From contig JBLMWU010000244.1 of assembly GCA_050257395.1 (NCBI GenBank), forward strand, positions 1 through 56,107: DNA of 56,107 nt, given 5' to 3'. Origin of the DNA: JAIRTY01 sp050257395 (GTDB lineage: Bacteria > Actinomycetota > Actinomycetes > Streptosporangiales > Streptosporangiaceae). The position numbers were made by a program, and so were the translations under genes. Positions within the stretch are counted from its first letter, which is position 1. Every line of letters starts with the position of its first letter. The notes under the pieces were generated by a model, which made no database searches, had not been told where the DNA came from, and was given only the letters and a program-made list of their open reading frames with translations. This document shows positions 45,618-53,274 of this stretch, piece by piece.

Positions 45618-47008
45618 GTGAGGATCCTCGGGAAGTGCAGCCGGCCGTGCCCGGGCACCAGCGCGTCGAGCACGTCGTCGGACAGGATCCGGCCCAGCGG
45701 CTTCCCGTCGTCGTCCACGACCAGCAGCGAGGACCGCCGGGACTCCACCAGCTCGGTGGCGACCGTGTCCAGGTCGGCGTCGGGCCGCAGGGTGGCCGGC
45801 GGGTTGCCCGGGTCGAGCAGGTCGGCCAGCCGCAGGTTGTCGTCGCTGATCAGCAGGTCGAAGGCGGGGATGTCGCCGATCAGCCGCCCGCTGTCGTCCA
45901 GCACCGCGACCGAGTCGATCTCGGTCCGGTGCTCGGTCTGCCCGGCCAGCCGCTGGCGCACCTCGTAGACCCGTTCACCCGGCGAGGCGCAGGCGAGGAC
46001 GCTGGTCATGAAGCCGCCCGCCTCGTCGCCGGGGTACCCGAGCAGCCGGGCCAGCTCCCGCTGCTTGGGCGCGGGCATCCGGGCCAGCAGCTGGGTCTGC
46101 TCGCTGGCGGGCAGGTCGCGCAGCGCGTCCACGGCCTCGTCGGGCTCCATCTTCGCGACCAGCTGCGCCGCCTGGGCCGGGTCCATCTCCCGCAGCAGCG
46201 CGGTCAGCTCGTCCGGCTCCATCTCCTCCAGCGCGTCGGCGGCCCGTTCGTGGTCCAGGCTGGCCAGCAGCTCCTGCCGGCCCGGCCGGCCCAGCTCCTC
46301 CAGCACGTCGGCCAGCTCGGCCGGGCGCAGCCGGTGCAGCGCCGCGTGCGGGGTGCGCAGCCGCACCGCGGCGGGCGTCGTCTGGCCGGTGCCGGTCCCG
46401 AACGACTCGATCGCCGCCCAGTCGATCACCCGGCCGGGGGTCGGCCGCCACCGCCAGCGCCACGGGCCGAGCCGGCGGATGAGCGAATGCAGCCCCACGT
46501 CCACCCCGACCAGCCGGACCTGCTCGCCCACCTGGGCCAGGTACAGATCCGCGGCCCGGATCACCTGCACCTCGTCGGTGTCCACCAGCTGGTGGTCGAG
46601 GATGTCCCGGGCGAGCAGCACCTCACCTTCCCGGCGCTGGAAGTCCCGCAGGTCCAGCCGGGCGGTCCGCAGCGTGACCGAGCGGCGCTCGACCCGTTCG
46701 ATGGCGGAGGCGTCGAGGAAGGTGCGCCGCCGCCCGATCCGCAGGATCATGCCGGTCAGCGCGGGGTACGCCTCGTCGTCGCCGTGCACGCGGGCGACCA
46801 GGTCGACGACCTTGCCGACCTCCTCGCCGCGCTGGTTGAGGACCGGGCGGCCGATCAGGCCGGCCAGGGAGATGATGTTCTGCCGCACCAGGCGGGTGGC
46901 CAGGAGCCGCTGGGCGTGCCCGCCGCTCCCCGCGGAGCCGTTGCCAGACTGCCGGTGCAGCAGCGGGCCTGGCAGGTGCGGGGGGTTGAAGATACGCCGG
47001 TCGAACAC
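45614..47008 (-). CDS. soluble MgtE-N/CBS sensor protein with PRC-barrel-like N-terminus
   Basis: A 464-residue protein with no transmembrane segment. Residues 45-170 look like a PRC-barrel pair (SLAGLIGRPVLNQRGEEVGKVVDLVARV and ADLYLAQVGEQVRLVGVDVG). Residues 215-320 are an MgtE N-terminal superhelix with acidic repeats (LEEMEPDELTALLREMDPAQAAQLVAKMEPDEAVDALRDL in pieces). Residues 330-460 are two CBS motifs ending LLVVDDDGKPLGRILSDDVLDAL. In MgtE these domains sense cytosolic Mg2+ and close the channel; here the channel domain is replaced by the coupled NRAMP-like gene. Start GTG 47008 follows GGAGG. A short leader ORF precedes it by 36 bp. Confidence 0.88.
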   Translation of the reverse strand: MFDRRIFNPPHLPGPLLHRQSGNGSAGSGGHAQRLLATRLVRQNIISLAGLIGRPVLNQRGEEVGKVVDLVARVHGDDEAYPALTGMILRIGRRRTFLDASAIERVERRSVTLRTARLDLRDFQRREGEVLLARDILDHQLVDTDEVQVIRAADLYLAQVGEQVRLVGVDVGLHSLIRRLGPWRWRWRPTPGRVIDWAAIESFGTGTGQTTPAAVRLRTPHAALHRLRPAELADVLEELGRPGRQELLASLDHERAADALEEMEPDELTALLREMDPAQAAQLVAKMEPDEAVDALRDLPASEQTQLLARMPAPKQRELARLLGYPGDEAGGFMTSVLACASPGERVYEVRQRLAGQTEHRTEIDSVAVLDDSGRLIGDIPAFDLLISDDNLRLADLLDPGNPPATLRPDADLDTVATELVESRRSSLLVVDDDGKPLGRILSDDVLDALVPGHGRLHFPRILT

Positions 47009-47044
47009 GTCAACCTCCAGTGCCCGCCGGCCAGGCCGGGCGGT

Positions 47045-47155
47045 CTAGCCCGGAGCGGCCGGCCAGGATGGTCGGGACAGGTGCAGGTGCCCTCTGGCGG
47101 CCCGGCCCCTGATGCAGGCCGTGACCGCCCTGGTTGTACTGGATGGATCCGGCAC
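47045..47155 (-). CDS. possible 36-residue leader peptide of the Mg2+-type operon
   Basis: A GTG at 47155 is preceded by AAGGAGGT (47164-47171), the best ribosome site in this region, eight bases away. The frame reads VPDPSSTTRAVTAC, then IRGRAARGHLHLSRPSW and ends in TAG at 47045, 36 bases before the sensor gene. The Pro-Asp-Pro start resembles MgtL (MEPDP...), where Asp/Glu-Pro runs destabilise ribosomes at low Mg2+. An ATG at 47254 in the same frame could give a 69-residue product instead. It is coding by ribosome site only; no homology is known to me. Confidence 0.4.
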   Translation of the reverse strand: MPDPSSTTRAVTACIRGRAARGHLHLSRPSWPAAPG

Positions 47156-47225
47156 GGTCCTGCACCTCCTTCGTCCTGGCTGTCCCTTAAGGCTAGCCGC
47201 CGCGGCGCCCGCCCCGGCCACCGCG

Positions 47226-47241
47226 GTCCCGGCGCCGGGAC
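47226..47241. promoter_or_regulatory. 16-bp perfect palindrome upstream of the leader ORF
   Basis: GTCCCGGCGCCGGGAC is self-complementary. It lies about 70 bp upstream of the leader GTG and about 95 bp from the convergent end of the racemase gene. It may be an operator of the metal operon or a terminator-like hairpin. The rest of 47156-47336 holds no gene that I recognise. Confidence 0.45.
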
Positions 47242-47336
47242 TGTCCTGGTTCATTACGGCACGCCGGCGGCGTCTGCGCAACGCCGGCCGCTGACTGTTC
47301 GTTCCGGCGCAAAAGAACCGATGCCCGGGCAGGCGG

Positions 47337-48470
47337 TCAGCCGATGACGCCGCGCTCGCGCAGCGCGGCGATCTGCCCGTCATCCAGGCCCAGCCCGGCG
47401 AGCACCGCGCCGGTGTCCGCGCCCGCGGGCACGGCGGGCCGCGGCGGGTCCGCGGGGGTGCGGCTGAACCGGGGCGCCGGGGCGGGCTGCGTGGTCCCGC
47501 CCACGCTGGTGAACGTGCCGCGGGCCACGTTGTGCGGGTGCCCGGGCGCCTCCGCCAGCGGCAGCACCGGCGACACGCAGGCGTCGGTGCCCTCGAACAC
47601 GGCCGTCCACTCCGCCTGGGTGCGGCTGGCGAAGACCTCGGTGAACCGGGCCCGCAGCACCGGCCAGGCGGCGGTGTCGTGCTGGCCCGGGAGGTCCTCA
47701 TCGGCCAGCCCGAGGCCCTTGACCAGCTCGCCGTAGAACCGGGCCTCCAGCGCGCCGACCGCCATGTACCGGCCGTCGGAGGTCTCGTAGGTGTCGTAGA
47801 ACGGCGCGCCGGTGTCCAGCAGGTTCACGCCCCGCTCGTCCCGCCACACGCCCGCCGCGTGCAGCCCGTGGATGAACGCCGCCAGCAGCGCCGACCCGTC
47901 CACCATGGCGGCGTCCACCACCTGGCCGAGGCCGGACCGCTGCCGCTCCAGCAGCGCCGCCAGCACCCCCAGCGCCATCAGCATCCCGCCGCCGCCGAAG
48001 TCCCCGACCAGGTTGAGCGGGGGCACCGGCCGCTCGCCCGCCCGGCCGATCGGGTGCAGCGTGCCCGCGACCGCGATGTAGTCGATGTCGTGGCCCGCGG
48101 TCGGCGCCAGCGGGCCGTCCTGCCCCCACCCGGTCATCCGCGCGAACACCAGCCGCGGGTTGCGCTGCGCGCACACGTCCGGGCCGAAGCCGAGCCGTTC
48201 CGCCACCCCCGGCCGGAACCCCTCCACCAGCACGTCCGCGTCCTCCAGCAGCCGCAGCAGCAGGCCGACCCCGGCCGGGTCCTGCAGGTTCAGCGCGATC
48301 GACCGGCGGCCCCGTTCCAGCGGCCCGCCGGTGGCCATCGGCACCGCGGCCGCGCCCACCCGGTCGACCCGGAGCACATCCGCGCCCAGATCCGAAAGGA
48401 TCATGCAGCCGAACGGGGCCGGCGCCAGGCTGGCGATCTCGACCACTCGTATCCCGGCTAGTGGCCCCAT
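47337..48470 (-). CDS. mcr: alpha-methylacyl-CoA racemase (CaiB/BaiF family)
   Basis: A 377-residue type III CoA-transferase-fold enzyme. The catalytic pair is H127 (GHDIDY) and D157 (VGDFGGGG), matching His126/Asp156 of mycobacterial Mcr, which epimerises 2-methylacyl-CoA for branched-chain lipid breakdown. FGCMILSDLGADVLRVDR and RRSIALNLQDPAG are family signatures. ATG 48470 was chosen because AGGAGG lies six bases upstream; the ATG at 48476 abuts it. Divergent from the phosphoesterase gene across 125 bp. The sulfated promoter motif was not identified. Confidence 0.9.
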   Translation of the reverse strand: MGPLAGIRVVEIASLAPAPFGCMILSDLGADVLRVDRVGAAAVPMATGGPLERGRRSIALNLQDPAGVGLLLRLLEDADVLVEGFRPGVAERLGFGPDVCAQRNPRLVFARMTGWGQDGPLAPTAGHDIDYIAVAGTLHPIGRAGERPVPPLNLVGDFGGGGMLMALGVLAALLERQRSGLGQVVDAAMVDGSALLAAFIHGLHAAGVWRDERGVNLLDTGAPFYDTYETSDGRYMAVGALEARFYGELVKGLGLADEDLPGQHDTAAWPVLRARFTEVFASRTQAEWTAVFEGTDACVSPVLPLAEAPGHPHNVARGTFTSVGGTTQPAPAPRFSRTPADPPRPAVPAGADTGAVLAGLGLDDGQIAALRERGVIG

Positions 48471-48595
48471 GGCCATCCTCCTGCCGCCTGCGCGCAACGC
48501 GGAAGCCCAACTGGTGACTGGACGCTTACTGCTGCGAGCACAGCAGCAGGTGTCCACGCGATGCTAAGGCTTCTGGTGTCACCGATGGGGATGGG

Positions 48596-49987
48596 GTGAG
48601 GTGTGTGGACGGCGACGGCGCGGTGCGGCAGGGGCTGACCAGGCGCGGGGTGCTGAAGGCGGGGCTGGCGGCCGGCGCGGCGGCCGGCGCGGGCGGGTGG
48701 CGGGACGCGCCGGCCGCGGCCGCGGGGCGGGCCGGGGCGGCCTTACCCGGGCCGGACGCGCTGCCCTACCCGCACCTGCCCGCGGGCACCGACACCCTCC
48801 CGCAGATCCAGCACATCGTCGTGCTGATGATGGAGAACCACTCCTACGACAACCACCTCGGCATGCTGGGCCGGCCCGGCGCCGACGGATTCCAGCTCGG
48901 CCCCGGCGGCCTGCCGACGGCGGCCAACCCCTACCCGGACGGCCGGACCCAGCACGCCTTCCGGATGCCCACCACCTGCCAGCTGCAAAGCCAGCCCGCC
49001 CAGGACTGGCAGGCCAGCCACATCCAGTACGACGGCGGCAAAATGGACGGGTTCGCCGCCTCCGCCAGCGGGCCGGTGGCCATGGGCTACTGGCAGCGGG
49101 CCGACCTGCCCTTCTACTACTCGCTGGCCTCGGCCTTCCCGGTCGCCGACCGCTACTTCGCGTCGGTGCTGGGCCAGACCTACCCGAACCGGCGCTACCT
49201 GCTGGCCGCCACCTCGATCGGCCAGGTCAACGACACCACCCCGGCGACCACCGACTACCCGCCGAACGGCACCCTGATGGACCGGCTGGACGCCCACGGG
49301 GTCAGCTGGCGCGACTACTACTCGAGCCTGCCGACCGCACTGCTGTACCCGCCGCTGTACTTCCGCAACTTCGGCACCAAGGTGGTGCCGATCGCGCAGT
49401 TCTTCACCGACGCGGCGGCCGGGCACCTGCCCGGCTTCTGCCTGGTCGAGCCGGAGTTCAGCAGCCAGTCCGAGGAGAACCCGCAGAACATCATCTACGG
49501 CGAGGAGTTCGCCGCCCGGGTCATCCGGGCCGTCATGTCCGGCCCGGGCTGGCCGCACACCCTGCTCCTGCTGACCTTCGACGAGGGCGGCGGGTACTAC
49601 GACCACGTGCCGCCGCCAGCGGCGGTGCCGCCGGACGGCATCCCGCCGGCCGTGCCCGCCGGGCAGGCCTACGACGGGTTCGGCCGGTACGGGTTCCGGG
49701 TGCCGTGCGTGGCGATCTCCCCCTGGGCGCGCCGCAACTACGTCTCCCACCAGGTCTTCGACCACGCCAGCATCTGCCGGCTGGCGGAGGCCAAGTGGAA
49801 CCTGCCGGCCATGACCCGCCGCGACGCCGCCGCCAGCGACATGCTGGACCTGCTCGACCTGCGGGCGCCGGCGTTCCTGCGCCCCCCCGCCCTGGCGGCC
49901 CCGCTGTTCGAGACCAGCCCGACCGCGGCCCTGTGCAGCCTGACCGGGCCCGGCACCATCCCGCCGCCGGGGTCGGTCAGCGGCTGA
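48596..49987 (+). CDS. Tat-exported phosphoesterase (phospholipase C / acid phosphatase family)
   Basis: A 463-residue PF04185 protein. The N-terminus has a twin-arginine signal (LTRRGVLKAGLAAGAAAGAG), so it is exported folded. The active-site region VVLMMENHSYDNHLGMLG carries the metal-binding ENxSYD motif, and LLTFDEGGGYYDHVPPP contains the second set of ligands (DEGGG.YDHV). The family includes mycobacterial phospholipases C and Francisella AcpA. The start is uncertain among GTG 48596, 48605 and 48623, since none has a clear ribosome site. It is followed by csoR after 63 bp, with hairpins between. Confidence 0.9.
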   Translation: MRCVDGDGAVRQGLTRRGVLKAGLAAGAAAGAGGWRDAPAAAAGRAGAALPGPDALPYPHLPAGTDTLPQIQHIVVLMMENHSYDNHLGMLGRPGADGFQLGPGGLPTAANPYPDGRTQHAFRMPTTCQLQSQPAQDWQASHIQYDGGKMDGFAASASGPVAMGYWQRADLPFYYSLASAFPVADRYFASVLGQTYPNRRYLLAATSIGQVNDTTPATTDYPPNGTLMDRLDAHGVSWRDYYSSLPTALLYPPLYFRNFGTKVVPIAQFFTDAAAGHLPGFCLVEPEFSSQSEENPQNIIYGEEFAARVIRAVMSGPGWPHTLLLLTFDEGGGYYDHVPPPAAVPPDGIPPAVPAGQAYDGFGRYGFRVPCVAISPWARRNYVSHQVFDHASICRLAEAKWNLPAMTRRDAAASDMLDLLDLRAPAFLRPPALAAPLFETSPTAALCSLTGPGTIPPPGSVSG

Positions 49988-49989
49988 CG

Positions 49990-50032
49990 CCGCGGGCCGG
50001 TCACCGGCTGGGGGGAGGCGCCGCGCCCGCGG
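49990..50032 (+). terminator. nested inverted repeats between the phosphoesterase gene and csoR
   Basis: CCGCGGGC (49990-49997) pairs with GCCCGCGG (50025-50032), and inside it lies GCCGGT-C-ACCGGC (49996-50008). The first could end the phosphoesterase transcript; the second is a dyad that might also be an operator. Confidence 0.4.
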
Positions 50033-50044
50033 GCCACGTATTGT
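50010..50044 (+). promoter_or_regulatory. G-tract operator candidate and -10 of csoR
   Basis: CT-GGGGGG-AG (G6 at 50010-50015) resembles the G-tract core of CsoR/RcnR-family operators, although the usual TACT/AGTA flanks are not present. TATTGT (50039-50044) is followed by six bases and the ATG at 50051, giving a leaderless transcript. Together they fit autoregulation by the product. Confidence 0.45.
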
Positions 50045-50050
50045 CGCGGC

Positions 50051-50332
50051 ATGCGCGGCTACACCCAGGACAAGGACGCCTACCTCAAGCGCCTCCGCCG
50101 GATCGAGGGCCAGGTACGCGGCCTGCAGCGGATGGTCGAGGAGGACGTCTACTGCATTGACATCCTCACCCAGGTCTCCGCGGTGACCCGGGCGCTGCAG
50201 GCGGTGGCGCTGGGGCTGCTCGAGGACCACCTGGGCGCCTGCGTGTCCGATGCCGTCCGCAAGGGCGGCGACGAGGGCCGGGAGTCGGTCCGGGAGGCCG
50301 CCGACGCGATCGCGCGGCTGGTGAAGTCCTAG
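50051..50332 (+). CDS. csoR: CsoR-type copper-sensing repressor
   Basis: A 93-residue all-helical protein of the CsoR/RcnR family. The Cu(I) ligands are C35 (VYCIDILTQ), H60 and C64 (EDHLGACV), matching C36/H61/C65 of mycobacterial CsoR, so copper rather than nickel is the expected metal. LKRLRRIEGQVRGLQRMVEED is the DNA-binding helix region. When it binds Cu(I) it should leave DNA. No copA or copZ lies next to it, so its targets are probably elsewhere. The TAG stop shares a CTAG with the convergent YbjN gene. Confidence 0.9.
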   Translation: MRGYTQDKDAYLKRLRRIEGQVRGLQRMVEEDVYCIDILTQVSAVTRALQAVALGLLEDHLGACVSDAVRKGGDEGRESVREAADAIARLVKS

Positions 50333-50844
50333 TCCGGGCCGCCGTCGTCCGGCAGGTCGATCAGCCGCGCGAAGGCCTGCAGGTTGGCCAGGTTCTCGCC
50401 GCGCTTGCGCCGCCACTCCCACTCCCGGCGGATGGACGAGGTGAAGCCGATCGCCAGCGCCCGGTCGAAGTTCTCGTCGGAGTAGGTGAGCACGCAGCCG
50501 AGGATCCGGTCGACCTCGGCTTCGGACACCCCCGCCAGCGGCAGCCGGCCGACCAGGTAGACGTCGCCGTCCGGGTCGAGCGCGAAGTGCACCCCGTACA
50601 TGCGGCCGCTGCGCTCCAGCAGGAACCGGTAGAAGCGGGCGTGGTTCTCATCCGGCTGGCGGCAGAAGAACGCCTCCACGTGCAGGCTGTGCGCCCCCAC
50701 GATCAGCCAGGTCATGGTGGCCAGCTTGTGCTGCCCGGCCAGCCGGACCAGGTAGGCGCCGGGCCGGGGGCTCTCCGCCGTCAGGTCCAGGCCGGCCAGC
50801 GCCGACTCGATCTGCGCCGCCGCCTCCGCCTGCGCCGGCGTCAC
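50329..50844 (-). CDS. YbjN domain protein (type III secretion chaperone-like fold)
   Basis: A 171-residue protein with a YbjN domain: TMTWLIVGAHSLHVEAFFCRQPDENHARFYRFLLERS, followed by VHFALDPDGDVYLVGRLPLAGVSEAEVDRILGCVL. The family function is not established. It sits next to mshA as in Mycobacterium (Rv0487) and Streptomyces (SCO4205), so the block is conserved. The start is GTG 50844; a ten-codon frame ending in the overlapping TGA precedes it. Overlaps the csoR stop by four bases in opposite orientation. Confidence 0.85.
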   Translation of the reverse strand: MTPAQAEAAAQIESALAGLDLTAESPRPGAYLVRLAGQHKLATMTWLIVGAHSLHVEAFFCRQPDENHARFYRFLLERSGRMYGVHFALDPDGDVYLVGRLPLAGVSEAEVDRILGCVLTYSDENFDRALAIGFTSSIRREWEWRRKRGENLANLQAFARLIDLPDDGGPD

Positions 50845-50901
50845 GCGGGCCGTCCCGGGAGCAGGTCCGTCATGGCCGCTATCGTGCCAGGCCGGCCGGG
50901 C

Positions 50902-52188
50902 TCAGCCCGCCTGGGTGGCGCAGTCGGCGCGCTGCGGCGCGGCCATCGCCTCTGAGTAGGCGCCGAGCAGCCGGTCCACGGTCCGGGACCAGCCGAACCG
51001 GGACGCGTGCGCCACCGCGCCGCGGGCCAGCTGGCCCAGCCGGGCGGGTGCGGACAGCAGGTCGCGCAGCACGCGGGCGTAGGTGACCGGGTCATGACCG
51101 TCCACCAGTACCCCGGAAACGCCGTCTTGCACGGCGGTGCGCAGGCCGCCGACCGACGCCGCGATCACCGGTGTCCCGCACGCCTGGGCCTCCACCGCCA
51201 CCAGCCCGAACGACTCGGAGTAGGAGGGCACCATGACCACGGAGGCGGCCCGGTACCAGTCGGCCAGCTCCGGCTGCGGGCACGGCGGCTCCAGCCGGAC
51301 CAGGTGGGCGATGCCCAGCGCCCGGGACAGCTCGGTGAGCTGGTCCGGGTCGGCGCGGCCGGAGCCGCTCGGGCCGCCGACGAACGCCACGGTCAGGTCG
51401 CGGGTCAGGGCGGGGTCGGTGCGGGCGAGGCTGGCCACCGCGCGCAGCACCACGTCCGGGGCCTTGAGCGGCTGCACCCGGCCGGCGAACACGATCACCG
51501 GCCCGCTGGCGGGCAGGCCGAGCCGCCGCCGGGCCTCGTCCTTGCGGCCGGGCCGGAACACGGCCAGGTCCACGCCCGGGTTCACGGTCTCGATCCGGTC
51601 CGGGTCGGCCCCGTAGAGCCCGGTGAGCTGGCGGGCCTCCTCGACGGTGTTGGCCACCAGCCGGTCGGCGGCCGCCACCACGTCCGCCTCGCCGCGCAGC
51701 CGCATCTCGGGCTCTGCGGCGTCGCCGAGCGCCAGGGCCGCGTTCTTGACCCGGCCGAGGGTGTGCATGGACTGCACCAGCGGCACCCCCCAGCGTTCCT
51801 TGGCGACCGACCCGACGTGCCCGGACAGCCAGTAGTGGCCGTGCACCAGGTCGTAGCGGCCGGGCGCGTAGGCGGCCTCGGTGCGCAGCACCTCGAAGGT
51901 GAAGTGGCACAGCTGGGCGGGCAGGTCGGCCTTGTCCAGCTCCTCGAAGGGCCCGGCCGGCACGTGCCGCACCAGCACACCCGGGGCCAGCTCGGCCAGC
52001 GGCGGGGCGTCCCGGGACACGGCCCGGGTGAAGATCTCCACCTCGACACCGCGTGCGGCGAGGCGCTTGCTGACCTCGACCACGTACACGTTCAGGCCGC
52101 CCGCATCGCCGGTGCCCGGCTGCTCGAGCGGCGACGTGTGAACGCTGATGGTCGCGATCCGCCGGGGGAAGCGTCGCGGCACGGGCAT
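50902..52188 (-). CDS. mshA: D-inositol-3-phosphate glycosyltransferase (mycothiol biosynthesis)
   Basis: A 428-residue GT4 (GT-B fold) enzyme that transfers GlcNAc from UDP-GlcNAc to 1L-myo-inositol-1-phosphate, the first step of mycothiol synthesis. Characteristic pieces: the N-terminal SPLEQPGTGDAGGLNVYVVE, HGHYWLSGHVG, TVNPGVDL, and the nucleotide-binding YSESFGLVAVEAQACGTPV with its EX7E motif. The length is family-typical. The start ATG follows GGAGGTGC. Mycothiol is a marker of actinobacteria and supplies thiol reducing power, relevant to the DinB-type protein here. Confidence 0.95.
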   Translation of the reverse strand: MPVPRRFPRRIATISVHTSPLEQPGTGDAGGLNVYVVEVSKRLAARGVEVEIFTRAVSRDAPPLAELAPGVLVRHVPAGPFEELDKADLPAQLCHFTFEVLRTEAAYAPGRYDLVHGHYWLSGHVGSVAKERWGVPLVQSMHTLGRVKNAALALGDAAEPEMRLRGEADVVAAADRLVANTVEEARQLTGLYGADPDRIETVNPGVDLAVFRPGRKDEARRRLGLPASGPVIVFAGRVQPLKAPDVVLRAVASLARTDPALTRDLTVAFVGGPSGSGRADPDQLTELSRALGIAHLVRLEPPCPQPELADWYRAASVVMVPSYSESFGLVAVEAQACGTPVIAASVGGLRTAVQDGVSGVLVDGHDPVTYARVLRDLLSAPARLGQLARGAVAHASRFGWSRTVDRLLGAYSEAMAAPQRADCATQAG

Positions 52189-52291
52189 GCACCTCCGGTC
52201 AAGGCAACCACCGCGGGCAGCGCGGTGTTCCCGGCGCCGGGGTGAGGCCCGGGCGGTCTGCCCGGCCGGCCCAGGATAGGCGGGGCCCGGC

Positions 52292-52297
52292 TACGCT
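52292..52297 (+). promoter_or_regulatory. -10 box for gpmA (leaderless)
   Basis: TACGCT is followed by seven bases and the ATG at 52305. The divergent mshA start at 52188 shares this 116-bp region. Confidence 0.45.
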
Positions 52298-52304
52298 CAG
52301 GACC

Positions 52305-53048
52305 ATGACGACGCTGGTCCTGCTGCGGCATGGGGAAAGCACCTGGAACGCGGAGAACCTGTTCACCGGCTGGGTGGACGTCGGCCTCTCGGACAAGGGC
52401 AGGCAGGAGGCGGCTCATGCGGGGGTGCTGCTGCGGGACGCCGGCCTGCGGCCGGCGGTGCTGCACACCTCGGCGCTGACCCGGGCCATCCAGACCGCCC
52501 ACCTGGCGCTGGAGTCGGCCGGGCTGCTGTGGCTGCCGGTCCGCCGGTCCTGGCGGCTGAACGAGCGCCACTACGGGGCGCTCCAGGGCAAGAACAAGGC
52601 CCAGACCAGGCAGGAGTTCGGCGACGAGCAGTTCATGCTGTGGCGGCGCTCCTACGATGTGCCGCCGCCCCCGCTGCCCGACGACGACCCGTTCTCCCAG
52701 GCCGGCGACGCACGGTACGCGCTGTTGCCGCCGGAGCTGCTGCCGCGCACCGAGTGCCTGCTGGACGTGCTCAAGCGGATGCTGCCGTACTGGCACGACG
52801 CGATCATCCCGGACCTCGCCTCCGGCCAGCCGGTGCTGGTGGTCGCGCACGGCAACTCGCTGCGGGCCCTGGTCAAGCACCTGGACGGGATCAGCGACGA
52901 GAAGATCGCCGGGCTGAACATCCCCACCGGCATCCCGCTGCTCTACGAGCTGGACGAGGACTTCCGGCCCCTGGTGCCCGGCGGCCGCTACCTGGACCCG
53001 GAAGCGGCGGTGACCGCCGCGGCCGCCGTGGCCAGCCAGGGACGTTAG
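52305..53048 (+). CDS. gpmA: 2,3-bisphosphoglycerate-dependent phosphoglycerate mutase
   Basis: A 247-residue glycolytic enzyme. The phosphohistidine motif is LLRHGESTWN (His9), with FTGWVDVGLSDKG, the loop LNERHYGALQG and the second active His in VVAHGNSLRAL (near 184). These are the hallmarks of cofactor-dependent mutases, with normal length. ATG 52305 was chosen over an upstream in-frame start because the homology and the -10 box agree. It lies between mshA and the senX3-regX3 pair, as in mycobacteria (Rv0489). Confidence 0.96.
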   Translation: MTTLVLLRHGESTWNAENLFTGWVDVGLSDKGRQEAAHAGVLLRDAGLRPAVLHTSALTRAIQTAHLALESAGLLWLPVRRSWRLNERHYGALQGKNKAQTRQEFGDEQFMLWRRSYDVPPPPLPDDDPFSQAGDARYALLPPELLPRTECLLDVLKRMLPYWHDAIIPDLASGQPVLVVAHGNSLRALVKHLDGISDEKIAGLNIPTGIPLLYELDEDFRPLVPGGRYLDPEAAVTAAAAVASQGR

Positions 53049-53187
53049 GGGGACCGTAGCGGCCGGGCTGGCTGGTGGTGCGGGGCTGGTGAACTTGCCG
53101 TGGCCGGTTACTGTCGGCTGTGTGAACACCTGCGGAATTAGCCTGTGCGGGCGGCCCTCGGCTGGCGCGGTTTGCCCACTTCGTGCA

Positions 53188-53193
53188 TACCAT
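53188..53193 (+). promoter_or_regulatory. -10 box of the senX3-regX3 operon (leaderless)
   Basis: TACCAT is followed by CAGATC and a GTG at 53200, the usual leaderless arrangement in this window. This implies that translation originally began at 53200, not at the sensor kinase start at 53271. Confidence 0.55.
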
Positions 53194-53199
53194 CAGATC

Positions 53200-53274
53200 G
53201 TGAGTGTGCAGGTGACGGGCGGTGCCAGCGTGATCGCGGGCACCCGGGGCGGCGCCGCGAGGGCCAGCCGGTGA
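53200..53274 (+). CDS. 24-residue ORF at the position of the missing SenX3 N-terminus
   Basis: GTG 53200, directly behind the -10 box, opens a frame VSVQVTGGASVIAGTRGG ending at TGA 53272-53274, which overlaps the kinase GTG by four bases (GTGA). It is probably what remains of the original N-terminus after the membrane region was lost, and it may couple translation into the kinase. It could equally be a short leader without a peptide function. Confidence 0.45.
   Translation: MSVQVTGGASVIAGTRGGAARASR

Noticed and set aside
47156..47336. A classical M-box or other known riboswitch before the Mg2+-type operon
   Set aside because: I could not find conserved M-box core sequence by eye; the short ORF is the only interpretable element.
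45635..47347. A 570-codon plus-strand frame opposite the MgtE-like sensor gene
   Set aside because: Gln/Arg/His/Val-rich shadow of the minus-strand coding pattern.
48750..50422. A 559-codon minus-strand frame opposite the phosphoesterase gene
   Set aside because: Shadow frame; the plus strand has the Tat signal and metal-binding motifs.
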